Shown piece after piece: positions 5,675 to 11,350 of a DNA stretch of 15,813 nt. Both the position numbers and the translations under genes were made by a program. The first letter of the stretch is position 1. Each line of letters starts with the position of its first letter. The notes below the pieces were generated by a model. That model was not told where the DNA came from and made no database searches. It saw only the letters and a list, made by a program, of their open reading frames with translations. The DNA comes from Candidatus Roizmanbacteria bacterium CG_4_9_14_0_8_um_filter_34_12 (GTDB lineage: Bacteria > Patescibacteriota > Microgenomatia > UBA1406 > GWC2-37-13): positions 1 to 15,813 of the forward strand of contig PFTH01000153.1 in assembly GCA_002789465.1 (NCBI GenBank), given 5' to 3'.

Positions 5675-7435
5675 TTATCTTTTTTCGACATTATAAAGAA
5701 GGCCGACGATTTGAATATTGGCAGGAGCACGCAAATTGAAAAAGTCTTTAAATTCGCGACCGTCAAAACTAAAAGAACCACCATCTCCAGAAATGCGCAC
5801 GGTTGTTGTTTTCCCGGCACCACTGTCCCAATCAATTCCAACATCGGATACAAAATTAATAGGCGACCCTCCACGACTGCGTATTTCACTTTTAACCTTT
5901 TCCTGATCCCAGGTATCAGTTCCATCAGGATTTGGTTTATCTGGTTGTGAAAGATGAGAAATTATTCCGTTATCACGTTTTGCCAATGCGAGTGCATTTG
6001 CAATATCAGCCAGCTCTTCTGGCTTTAACCAAGCAGTTTTATTATATTCAGGACGACTTCCCCAATCGCAATAATAATATGGTGACGCTTTATCATAAGA
6101 TTTGTCACTATCGCGTAATTCATTTAAACTACCAAACACCTCCTTTAAGTCTTGTGAATGCTTTGTCCATGGTTTATTACTACTCCAAATTTCACCTGAT
6201 GTCCAAGTATAACCACCAAAAGTTGATGCATACCAAGCCTTGATAACTTCATTAGTATCGTTTGAAACCATGACCTCTATTCCATCACCACAGTTATTTT
6301 TCACTTCATTAACTGCATCCTCCCATCGACCGCCCTTATTATGTCCAAGATAAACCTGACAACTTTGAGTTGTGCAAATTTCTCCACTACCACCATTAGT
6401 ATAGGCAAATGCAAAAGAAGCTGCGGCAACAACCTGTGCTTTTAGTGCTTGATATGCGCCGTCATTTCCCCAACCTTCTGGCATTTCTCCCAATCCTTTT
6501 AAATACTCATGAATATTAACACCCCCATATCCTTGAACATTAAGCTTATTATCCTGAAAATTTCTACACTCGATTCGTACGTTATTATAATAAGCGTTTA
6601 ATATTTCTTTATAATCTTGACCACTACGCGCTCTTCCGTAGGCTCCCCATTGATTCATTCCAACCCGGTGAGGAATTCCAAAAGTAAAAAAAGTAAAGCG
6701 AGAGCCAAAACCAGGGTCCTTTTCGCGGTCGTCCACACAGCCGCCCATCCCAGATCCAGCTGATTGTGGGATATTCAACCCTGCAAGTTTTTGCGCTAAG
6801 ATTTGTTGTTGACGCCCTGTTAATGATGCAATTTGTTGTTGAATCACCTGATGAGATTGCTGATCTTTTGTAAGCTCTACCTTCACAACTTGCGACTGAC
6901 GATCGACTTCTTTTTGCAGTATGTTTAGGCGGATCTTTTCGTTTTCCAGTTGTTTTTTTCGTTCTTCGAGATTTTTTATATAAAGCACGATTTGAATAAT
7001 GGTTTTCCGATCTTCGTCTACAACAGTTTTTTGATAGAAAACATTTTCCATTGACTGCGAAAGGTTGTCTGCTGTAATAAAACTTAGAAGAGTTAAAGCG
7101 TTTTTATTGCTGTTTTTATAGTAAGACCTAGCTCTTTCATTTAATAAAATTCGCTGATAGCCCAATGTTTTTTCCCCAAGATTTACTTGTTTTTCTTTTT
7201 TTACAATCTCTTCGGCTAGTTGATTTGTTTTTGTTTTTATTGCATCCAGCTCTTGATTAAGTTTTGCAACTTCTTGCTGGCGAGTGTTAATATTTTTACT
7301 TAAAGATTCACTTTGTTTTTTTAAGTCAACTAGTTGGCTCTCAATTTCTTTCAACAAATTCTCATCTGCCCACACCACAGTTGTAGTAATTAACAATATT
7401 ATTACCAATAAAATCAATCCTGCTTTTTTCAACAT
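5675..7435 (-). CDS. Secreted coiled-coil protein with SpoIID/LytB domain
   Basis: A 586-residue exported protein. It has a signal peptide or anchor (about 1-23, LKK, hydrophobic core, then VWADE) and a long coiled coil (about 25-215) resembling the N-terminal helices of PcsB/EnvC-type wall-hydrolase regulators. A SpoIID/LytB region follows: HRVGMNQWGAYGRA (256-269; usual form HGVGMSQWGA), YLKGLGEMPEGW (311-322) with E317 at the position of the SpoIID catalytic glutamate, ALKAQVVAAASFAFAYT (330-346), QVYLG (360-364) and YASTFGGYT (402-410). The segment usually preceding the VGMSQWGA motif (DGREF...NLRA, 558-570) is at the extreme C-terminus, so block order differs from Bacillus SpoIID. The likely role is peptidoglycan glycan-strand cleavage. 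An upstream extension in frame to 7558 is repeat sequence; the start at 7435 gives the signal peptide and lies next to a -10. Confidence 0.85.
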   Translation of the reverse strand: MLKKAGLILLVIILLITTTVVWADENLLKEIESQLVDLKKQSESLSKNINTRQQEVAKLNQELDAIKTKTNQLAEEIVKKEKQVNLGEKTLGYQRILLNERARSYYKNSNKNALTLLSFITADNLSQSMENVFYQKTVVDEDRKTIIQIVLYIKNLEERKKQLENEKIRLNILQKEVDRQSQVVKVELTKDQQSHQVIQQQIASLTGRQQQILAQKLAGLNIPQSAGSGMGGCVDDREKDPGFGSRFTFFTFGIPHRVGMNQWGAYGRARSGQDYKEILNAYYNNVRIECRNFQDNKLNVQGYGGVNIHEYLKGLGEMPEGWGNDGAYQALKAQVVAAASFAFAYTNGGSGEICTTQSCQVYLGHNKGGRWEDAVNEVKNNCGDGIEVMVSNDTNEVIKAWYASTFGGYTWTSGEIWSSNKPWTKHSQDLKEVFGSLNELRDSDKSYDKASPYYYCDWGSRPEYNKTAWLKPEELADIANALALAKRDNGIISHLSQPDKPNPDGTDTWDQEKVKSEIRSRGGSPINFVSDVGIDWDSGAGKTTTVRISGDGGSFSFDGREFKDFFNLRAPANIQIVGLLYNVEKR

Positions 7436-7441
7436 GCTTTT

Positions 7442-7447
7442 ATTATA
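7442..7447 (-). promoter_or_regulatory. -10 box of the SpoIID-like gene (leaderless)
   Basis: TATAAT on the minus strand, six bases before the ATG at 7435. It supports that start over the upstream in-frame ATG at 7558, which would lie before the promoter. The -35 is weak (TTAAAC at 17 bases). Confidence 0.65.
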
Positions 7448-7492
7448 ACGAAAAATAACTCTTGGTTTAACACCTAATCTTACGCACGTTTC

Positions 7493-7604
7493 GGGCGAAA
7501 TAAATTTCGCCCCACAAACGGGCGGGTCACGACCCACCCCTACGTGCGGGCGCGTCACGCCGCACCCCTACATATTTTGGGCGAACACGGGGGTTCACCC
7601 CTAC
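7493..7604. repeat. Array of four GTAGGGG-type palindromic repeats
   Basis: Four adjacent hairpins. 7493-7512 has arms GGGCGAAAT/ATTTCGCCC. 7519-7543 has arms GGGTC/GACCC and ends CCCCTAC. 7544-7571 has arms GTGCGG/CCGCAC and ends CCCCTAC. 7579-7604 has arms GGGCGAAC/GTTCACCC with one mismatch and ends CCCCTAC. The ends are constant and the inner stems differ. They are much more G+C-rich than their surroundings and resemble interspersed palindromic repeats known from many bacterial phyla. Confidence 0.8.
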
Positions 7605-7700
7605 ATTTGTTTATTTAATTGTTTTATTATTTGATCATTGATAATTGATAATTTTTCTCCTCTTAACCCTTAACCCCTAACTAATAACCCTTAATTTTGT

Positions 7701-7727
7701 ACGGGCGCATCAATGATGCGCCCCTAC
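7701..7727. repeat. Fifth GTAGGGG-type palindromic repeat
   Basis: A perfect 10-bp stem, GGGCGCATCA (7703-7712) and TGATGCGCCC (7714-7723), with a one-base loop, then CCCCTAC, in the same orientation as the array at 7493-7604. It ends 25 bases before the start codon of the VirB2-like gene. Confidence 0.8.
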
Positions 7728-7736
7728 TTATTTTTT

Positions 7737-7745
7737 TGATATACT
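7737..7745 (+). promoter_or_regulatory. Extended -10 promoter of the VirB2-like gene (leaderless)
   Basis: An extended -10, TG-A-TATACT, with the hexamer at 7740-7745 and the ATG at 7752 six bases later, so the predicted transcript begins at the start codon. No Shine-Dalgarno is present. Confidence 0.65.
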
Positions 7746-7751
7746 AATTCT

Positions 7752-8369
7752 ATGTTCCGTTTATTTTATTTTGTAATTATTGTTGTTGGATTTTTGTCAA
7801 TTCTTCAACCTGTAAATGCGGTTGTTTGTGGCCCACTTACAACTCCTGGAAATGAACGTTGTGCCACATGTGATCTGTGCGGAATGTGTCAAAAAGACGG
7901 TGTAATTAACCCAACGCCAGGGAACTGGGAAAAATGTCGTAATTGTTTATATCCCACTCTCACAAGCGTTCCCGCTGGCGAATTTGAAACATTAAAAATT
8001 GATGCAATCGACAACATTCCCCCGACTCCAGTTTTTGGCGCTCACTATACCATGATTGGTTGTGTTAACACGGGTAGTGGTGGTTTTACAGACAGTCAAG
8101 GAACTCTTGGCTCATCAACGCTTGCTAATAAACTACTTGATTTTATATTTAAGATTGTGGGCGCAGTGGCATTTTTATATTTAATATTTGGGGCATTCAC
8201 TGTTCTCACCTCACAAGCAAATCCCGAAAAACTCGCCCAAGGAAAAGCAATGGTAGTTGGCGCATTAGTGGGTTTAGTATTTGCGTTAATGTCTGTATTT
8301 ATTGTTAGTTTAATTGGAAGCGGAATCTTAAAAGTACCTAGCTTTGTCTCACCCACCTCAACTCCTTAA
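7752..8369 (+). CDS. Exported Cys-rich protein with VirB2/TrbC-like C-terminal membrane hairpin
   Basis: A 205-residue protein. It has a signal peptide (about 1-23, likely cut after VNA), then a Cys-rich external part with C26, the run C37-x2-C40-x2-C43-x2-C46, the pair C62-x2-C65, and C104. Two membrane helices follow (about 129-152 and 166-192), separated by the short loop SQANPEKLAQGK (154-165). This hairpin resembles VirB2/TrbC pilin-like proteins that I know as common in CPR genomes. The tail is Pro/Ser/Thr-rich. No other type IV secretion gene is in the window, so a pilus role is only an analogy. It is convergent with the IPNTG gene, 12 bases apart. The nature of the Cys cluster (disulfides or metal) is unknown. 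Confidence 0.75.
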   Translation: MFRLFYFVIIVVGFLSILQPVNAVVCGPLTTPGNERCATCDLCGMCQKDGVINPTPGNWEKCRNCLYPTLTSVPAGEFETLKIDAIDNIPPTPVFGAHYTMIGCVNTGSGGFTDSQGTLGSSTLANKLLDFIFKIVGAVAFLYLIFGAFTVLTSQANPEKLAQGKAMVVGALVGLVFALMSVFIVSLIGSGILKVPSFVSPTSTP

Positions 8370-8381
8370 CAAATAAAAATC

Positions 8382-8777
8382 TTATGATTGTTGTTTATGT
8401 GAAAGATTTTTGAAGTACAAACCTATAGATAATCCAGAAACAACAAGTGGAAAAAATAATTCTGGACCTGTGTTTGGAATACTGGTCGTTTTTCCGTTCG
8501 AAACTGTAGTTGAATTGTTTGTTTGATACTGATGATAGTTGGTATTTTCTTGGTTATCAGTAGTGTTTTGCGCTTGGTTTTGATTATCTAAAACAACCGT
8601 GGTGGGTTGGTCTGTTGGGATAAAAACCGTGGGAGTTGGTGTGGTGCGGCTAAATATTCCACCAGTAAAACTTGGAATCTTGTTTTTTAAGTTTATTCTT
8701 CCTGTTAGTACCGCAATAAAAACCACAACCACGACCAAACCCAAAATAAAAGAAATTGCCTTATTAAATCCTTCCAT
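8382..8777 (-). CDS. Membrane-anchored low-complexity protein with C-terminal IPNTG sorting-like signal
   Basis: A 131-residue surface-type protein. An N-terminal hydrophobic segment (8-25) is followed by a Thr/Pro and then an Asn/Gln/Thr-rich low-complexity linker (about 44-98). The C-terminus reads IPNTG (100-104), a hydrophobic stretch (108-122) and a short polar, slightly basic tail (KNLSHKQQS). That order (motif, membrane span, tail) is the layout of sortase substrates; the motif has I where the classic motif has L. No sortase gene is in the window, so covalent anchoring is inference. The linker would act as a stalk. A promoter with TTGCAT, 17 bases and TATAAT ends nine bases before the ATG. 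It diverges from the gene at 8852. Confidence 0.72.
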   Translation of the reverse strand: MEGFNKAISFILGLVVVVVFIAVLTGRINLKNKIPSFTGGIFSRTTPTPTVFIPTDQPTTVVLDNQNQAQNTTDNQENTNYHQYQTNNSTTVSNGKTTSIPNTGPELFFPLVVSGLSIGLYFKNLSHKQQS

Positions 8778-8786
8778 ATTGGAGAT

Positions 8787-8815
8787 ATTATATCATTATA
8801 GGATAATAAATGCAA
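8787..8815 (-). promoter_or_regulatory. Promoter of the IPNTG gene (near-leaderless)
   Basis: Minus-strand -35 TTGCAT (8810-8815), 17-base spacer, -10 TATAAT (8787-8792), then nine bases to the ATG at 8777. A second TATAAT lies at 8795-8800. Confidence 0.65.
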
Positions 8816-8820
8816 TCGGG

Positions 8821-8849
8821 TTGAATTTGTTTGTTTTTTAGGTTATAAC
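8821..8849 (+). promoter_or_regulatory. Promoter of the two-TM hypothetical gene
   Basis: -35 TTGAAT (8821-8826), 17-base spacer and -10 TATAAC (8844-8849). The expected RNA start (about 8855-8857) lies after the first ATG at 8852 and before the second at 8861, which argues for the second as the real start. Confidence 0.6.
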
Positions 8850-8851
8850 AA

Positions 8852-9433
8852 ATGAAGACTATGGAAAATAACCCTCAACTACTCTTCTCTTGGAAAGCGC
8901 CACTGCGCGCCTATAAAAAACGTGGTAAAAAAATCCTACGTTTTTATATTGCCCTATCTCTTCTATTGTCTTTAATCGTATTTTTCTTTGGAGATAGAAT
9001 TTTAATTATTCCAATTGTTACTTTATTTTTTTTATTTTACGTTTTAACAATCACACCTCCTCCTGACGTAGAAAACAAAATAACAACCTTTGGAGTTGAT
9101 AGTGCAGGCGTTAGTGTTCGTTGGGAAGCTTTGTCTCATTTTTACTTCACCAAAAAATTTGGAGTTGATATTCTAACGATTATTAGTCATGGACCATATT
9201 TTTATCACATGTTTTTTGTGGTACCAGACGAAGAAATTAAAAAAAAGACGGTTGAACTCCTATCACAACACTTAATGTTTCAAGAAAAACCACAACGTTC
9301 TTTTACTGATAGGGTGGTTGATTGGTTCTCAAATCTTATGCCTGATGATGAAGAAGATAACCACCTCTCCCAAGGTCCAACGGCATCTAATTATTCAGCT
9401 TTGATGCAAAAATTGAAGCAGGTGTCTCTTTAA
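8852..9433 (+). CDS. Two-TM membrane protein of unknown function (conserved-type CPR protein)
   Basis: I do not know a function. Up to 193 residues: a short N-terminal segment with SWKAP and a basic patch (YKKRGKK, about 13-27), two close membrane helices (about 31-47 and 50-68) reaching TPPPDV, then a cytosolic domain (about 75-155) of mixed strand/helix character (FGVDSAGVSVRWEAL..FYF) and an acidic, polar tail. The arrangement resembles a small membrane family I associate with CPR genomes, with no known role. The promoter upstream suggests translation may begin at the ATG at 8861 (190 residues) instead of 8852; the longer form is listed because both are in frame. The last 47 bases overlap the convergent RNA ligase partner gene. 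Confidence 0.75.
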   Translation: MKTMENNPQLLFSWKAPLRAYKKRGKKILRFYIALSLLLSLIVFFFGDRILIIPIVTLFFLFYVLTITPPPDVENKITTFGVDSAGVSVRWEALSHFYFTKKFGVDILTIISHGPYFYHMFFVVPDEEIKKKTVELLSQHLMFQEKPQRSFTDRVVDWFSNLMPDDEEDNHLSQGPTASNYSALMQKLKQVSL

Positions 9434-10004
9434 CCCCAAACCGTCTTCCCCACTTCAATACCCCTTCGTCAGAAGATACTAAAAAACCATCCTGTTCTTT
9501 TGCGAGCATTATTAAATCTAGGTCTGCTACACTATCAAGAAAACCTAGTCGAGTTGCTTGACGATATCTTTCGCGAAATTTTTTAATCACTGGTCCAATT
9601 GTTGTCTGAAAACCACGTTTATCTGTTTTTTGTTTGCCCATCATCAGCTCACCTGCAGATGAAATTTCTTCTTCTGAGATCGTGAGCCCTCGATAATTTC
9701 GATTTCGCACATCTTCGATTAAATCATAAAAAATTGTCCCGTTAATGTTAATTTTGTGATAATCTGGTGACTTAATCGTAATCTGAGATAAAAAGTCATT
9801 TATAAATGATTGGTTTTTATTCTCAAAAAAGCTTAAGAATTCATCAATAATACAAGGTGGCATAAAAAATATCACAGAACCAATCGTTTTATTTTTTTTA
9901 ATCAATTGTGTTATGTTTTTTACCACGGTCTCTGTATCTCTTCCCATATTTAAACCAGATCCCATATTGAAAAAAAGGTTTGTGTCAAGAATGTATTTGT
10001 CCAT
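9387..10004 (-). CDS. RNA ligase partner protein, PIN-domain family (UPF0278/MJ0950-like)
   Basis: A 205-residue PIN-like protein matching the RNA ligase partner family, best known from archaea and some bacteria. Family blocks: YILDTNLFFN (4-13) with the PIN aspartate D7, CIIDEFLSFF (51-60) with E55, IFYDLIEDVRNR...GLTISEEE (91-113), IKKFRERYRQATRLGFLDSVADLDLIMLAKE (140-170) and VSSDEGVLKWGRRFGV (176-191) with D179/E180. Family knowledge: the gene often sits beside an RNA ligase of the Pab1020 type, suggesting RNA repair or processing; no ligase is in this window. The start at 10004 was chosen over the in-frame ATG at 10040 because MDKYILDTN is the usual beginning and TATAAT lies six bases before it. 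The 3' end overlaps the convergent neighbour by 47 bases. Confidence 0.85.
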   Translation of the reverse strand: MDKYILDTNLFFNMGSGLNMGRDTETVVKNITQLIKKNKTIGSVIFFMPPCIIDEFLSFFENKNQSFINDFLSQITIKSPDYHKININGTIFYDLIEDVRNRNYRGLTISEEEISSAGELMMGKQKTDKRGFQTTIGPVIKKFRERYRQATRLGFLDSVADLDLIMLAKEQDGFLVSSDEGVLKWGRRFGVKETPASIFASKLNN

Positions 10005-10010
10005 ACGAAT

Positions 10011-10016
10011 ATTATA
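10011..10016 (-). promoter_or_regulatory. -10 box of the RNA ligase partner gene (leaderless)
   Basis: TATAAT on the minus strand, six bases before the ATG at 10004 and downstream of the alternative ATG at 10040, so it decides the start. It lies between the PDZ gene stop and this start, giving the gene its own promoter. Confidence 0.65.
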
Positions 10017-10030
10017 ACGAAGAATTTGCA

Positions 10031-10543
10031 TTATTGACACATTGTTGGTGTCCGACTATATATCTTTGTGCGCTCAAGTTTTTTATCAAACATTTTATTT
10101 TGTCTCAAGATAGAAAGATTAACCACACTTCCCTCTTGTCCTCGTATTTCTCGGCATAGATCACGACTATTTTCTATACTTACTGGAATTGAATCAACTT
10201 TGGTTATAATGTCGTTTAATAAAATTCCAGCTTTTTCTGCGGGAGTTCCAACAATTACTCGAGTCACAACCGCTTTCCCATTGTCAAAAGTTATCCCAAC
10301 TCCAACGCCATAATAATATTGTTTTTGATCTAATAATACCTCGGCATTTTTATTATTTAAAAGCTTTCTGTTTATTATTAGCGGTAAAATAAGCAAAAAG
10401 ACAAAAAGACAGATTAAAATAAATATCTTTGATTTTTTTATAGCCACTTTTTGTTTGTCGGCATTGTGGTAACGTCTTGGGTGATTGACCTCTGAGTGAT
10501 GAGTCTCTTTGTGCTTGTGATGTTGAGACGTTGTCTTTTTCAT
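10031..10543 (-). CDS. Membrane-anchored stand-alone PDZ protein with His-rich N-terminus
   Basis: A 170-residue protein. The first 26 residues hold seven histidines (8, 9, 11, 15, 16, 21, 26) among basic residues. One membrane helix follows (about 39-58), then a single PDZ domain (about 77-158). The PDZ sequence is like that of C-terminal processing (S41) proteases: GVGVGITFDNGKAVVTRV (79-96), GTPAEKAGILLNDIITKVD (99-117) and REIRGQEGSVVNLSILR (131-147). The protein stops right after the PDZ, with no Ser/Lys protease domain, so it is a binding or scaffold module and not a protease by itself. Predicted topology puts the His-rich tail inside and the PDZ outside. Metal binding by the tail is inference. 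A promoter with TTGATT, 17 bases and TATCAT lies six bases before the ATG. Confidence 0.82.
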   Translation of the reverse strand: MKKTTSQHHKHKETHHSEVNHPRRYHNADKQKVAIKKSKIFILICLFVFLLILPLIINRKLLNNKNAEVLLDQKQYYYGVGVGITFDNGKAVVTRVIVGTPAEKAGILLNDIITKVDSIPVSIENSRDLCREIRGQEGSVVNLSILRQNKMFDKKLERTKIYSRTPTMCQ

Positions 10544-10549
10544 AATCTT

Positions 10550-10578
10550 ATGATATTTGTATTTCTTAATAAAATCAA
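10550..10578 (-). promoter_or_regulatory. Promoter of the PDZ gene (leaderless)
   Basis: Minus-strand -35 TTGATT (10573-10578), 17-base spacer and -10 TATCAT (10550-10555), then six bases to the ATG at 10543. Confidence 0.65.
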
Positions 10579-10656
10579 GACCTATTTATTGTTCACAAAA
10601 ATTCGAGCATTAATAAAATAATATTATAAAAATATATATTTATGGCTGGAAAAAAA

Positions 10657-10672
10657 TAGTGATATATTGTCA
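10657..10672 (+). promoter_or_regulatory. Candidate nrdR promoter with weak NrdR-box resemblance
   Basis: The 16 bases TAGTGATATATTGTCA match the NrdR-box consensus (ACACWATATATWGTGT) at 9 positions, nearly all in the core and right half. They overlap an extended -10 (TG-A-TATATT, hexamer 10663-10668). NrdR boxes normally come in pairs about three helical turns apart; the only partner here is a non-specific ATATAT at 10632-10637. Low confidence. Confidence 0.25.
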
Positions 10673-10736
10673 TGGTATTTAGATACCTTGTTTTTCTACC
10701 AGTGGTGCTTTACATTTTAATAGGACACTAAAGAAA

Positions 10737-10861
10737 AAGCTCAAAGAACAAAATCCAAAAATCAAATTAAATTCAAATAACAAAAACTGATTTAAGATTT
10801 ATGATTTAATTTTGAGTTTTGAATTTTTGATTTGATTTGAATCTTTGAATTTTGAAATTTG
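10737..10861. repeat. CAAAT-type inverted-repeat element, copy 1 (upstream of nrdR)
   Basis: The left part is built from CAAAATCC, CAAATT and CAAATAAC words and the right part from their complements (TTTGATTTG, TTTGAATTT), so the two halves can pair imperfectly around a centre near 10788-10805. The right end 10830-10861 is identical over 32 bases to 13822-13853. It ends 16 bases before the nrdR ATG. Confidence 0.75.
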
Positions 10862-10877
10862 TAATTTATTTTTTGTT

Positions 10878-11324
10878 ATGTTTTGTTTATTTTGTAAAAA
10901 TCCCGACACTGAGGTGATCGAAACAAGATTGTCTGAAGATGGAAGTACAGTGAGACGACGAAGACAATGTCAAAAATGCGAAAAACGCTTTACAACTCAC
11001 GAAAAAGTTGAGGACTTACCCATCTTAGTAATAAAAAGCGATGGCCGGCGCGAGCGTTTTGATAGAGACAAATTAAGAACAGGATTGTTAAGAGCAATTG
11101 GGAAAACAAAGGTTACCGCAGAACAAGTCGAGACAATTATAGATTCAGTAGAAAAAGATTTAAAAGAAAAGGATCGAGCTGAATTTAGTAGTAGAATTAT
11201 TGGCGATATTGTGGCACGACAATTAAAAAAGTTTGATAAAGTTGCCTACATTCGCTTTGCTTCAGTGTTTCGTCGTTTTGTAGATTTAGAAGATTTTGAA
11301 AAAGAGCTAAAAAAATTATTATAA
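10878..11324 (+). CDS. nrdR: Transcriptional repressor NrdR
   Basis: A 148-residue NrdR of normal length. It has an N-terminal zinc ribbon with C3-x2-C6 and C31-x2-C34, the basic stretch RRRRQCQKCEKRFTT (26-40) and an ATP-cone (about 47-137) starting PILVIKSDGRRERFDRDKLR. By family knowledge NrdR senses ATP/dATP through the ATP-cone and represses ribonucleotide reductase genes. It lies 26 bases before nrdJ on the same strand, so it should control its own operon. The start at 10878 (MFCLFC) matches the canonical MxCPxC beginning, with F and L at usually polar or Pro positions. An in-frame ATG at 10845 would add residues coded by the repeat and was rejected. No Shine-Dalgarno is seen. Confidence 0.96.
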   Translation: MFCLFCKNPDTEVIETRLSEDGSTVRRRRQCQKCEKRFTTHEKVEDLPILVIKSDGRRERFDRDKLRTGLLRAIGKTKVTAEQVETIIDSVEKDLKEKDRAEFSSRIIGDIVARQLKKFDKVAYIRFASVFRRFVDLEDFEKELKKLL

Positions 11325-11350
11325 ATTTATCTCGTCTAAGAAAACAACCT

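Larger units (their letters stand above)
7436..7751. other. 316-base divergent spacer packed with repeats
   Basis: Between two divergent genes. From left to right: the SpoIID-like gene promoter; four GTAGGGG-type palindromes (7493-7604); an A+T-rich stretch with repeated TTGATAATT-like words (about 7631-7656); an irregular CCCTTAA run (about 7664-7693); a fifth palindrome (7701-7727); and the extended -10 of the VirB2-like gene (7737-7745). No gene was found in it. Confidence 0.75.
10544..10877. other. 334-base divergent spacer upstream of nrdR
   Basis: It holds the PDZ promoter (10550-10578), a very A+T-rich stretch (about 10605-10645), an extended -10-like TG-A-TATATT (10660-10668) that overlaps a weak NrdR-box-like sequence (10657-10672), a small GGTAT/ATACC hairpin (10674-10687) and a CAAAT-type inverted repeat (about 10737-10861). 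A 19-codon hydrophobic frame (10672-10731) is present but not called. No other gene was seen. Confidence 0.65.

Noticed and set aside
7436..7558. In-frame N-terminal extension of the SpoIID-like protein by 41 residues
   Set aside because: The extension is a translation of GTAGGGG-type repeats, lies upstream of the predicted -10, and would bury the signal peptide.
7664..7693. CCCTTAA run resembling telomere repeats
   Set aside because: Irregular in unit length and only four or so units; more likely ordinary spacer repeat than a chromosome end or structured array.
7752..8369. Classifying the VirB2-like gene as proof of a type IV secretion system
   Set aside because: No VirB4, VirB6 or VirD4-like gene is in the window, and similar hairpin proteins occur without such systems.
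10005..10040. Upstream ATG of the RNA ligase partner gene
   Set aside because: TATAAT lies between the two ATGs, and the family N-terminus begins at the second.
10672..10731. A 19-codon hydrophobic frame (MVFRYLVFLPVVLYILIGH)
   Set aside because: Too short and without a ribosome binding site; the nearby -10 would start the RNA inside it. It could be a small membrane peptide, but nothing beyond hydrophobicity supports it.
10845..10877. Upstream ATG of nrdR adding 11 residues
   Set aside because: These codons are part of the CAAAT-type repeat, and NrdR proteins begin with MxCxxC, which starts at 10878.
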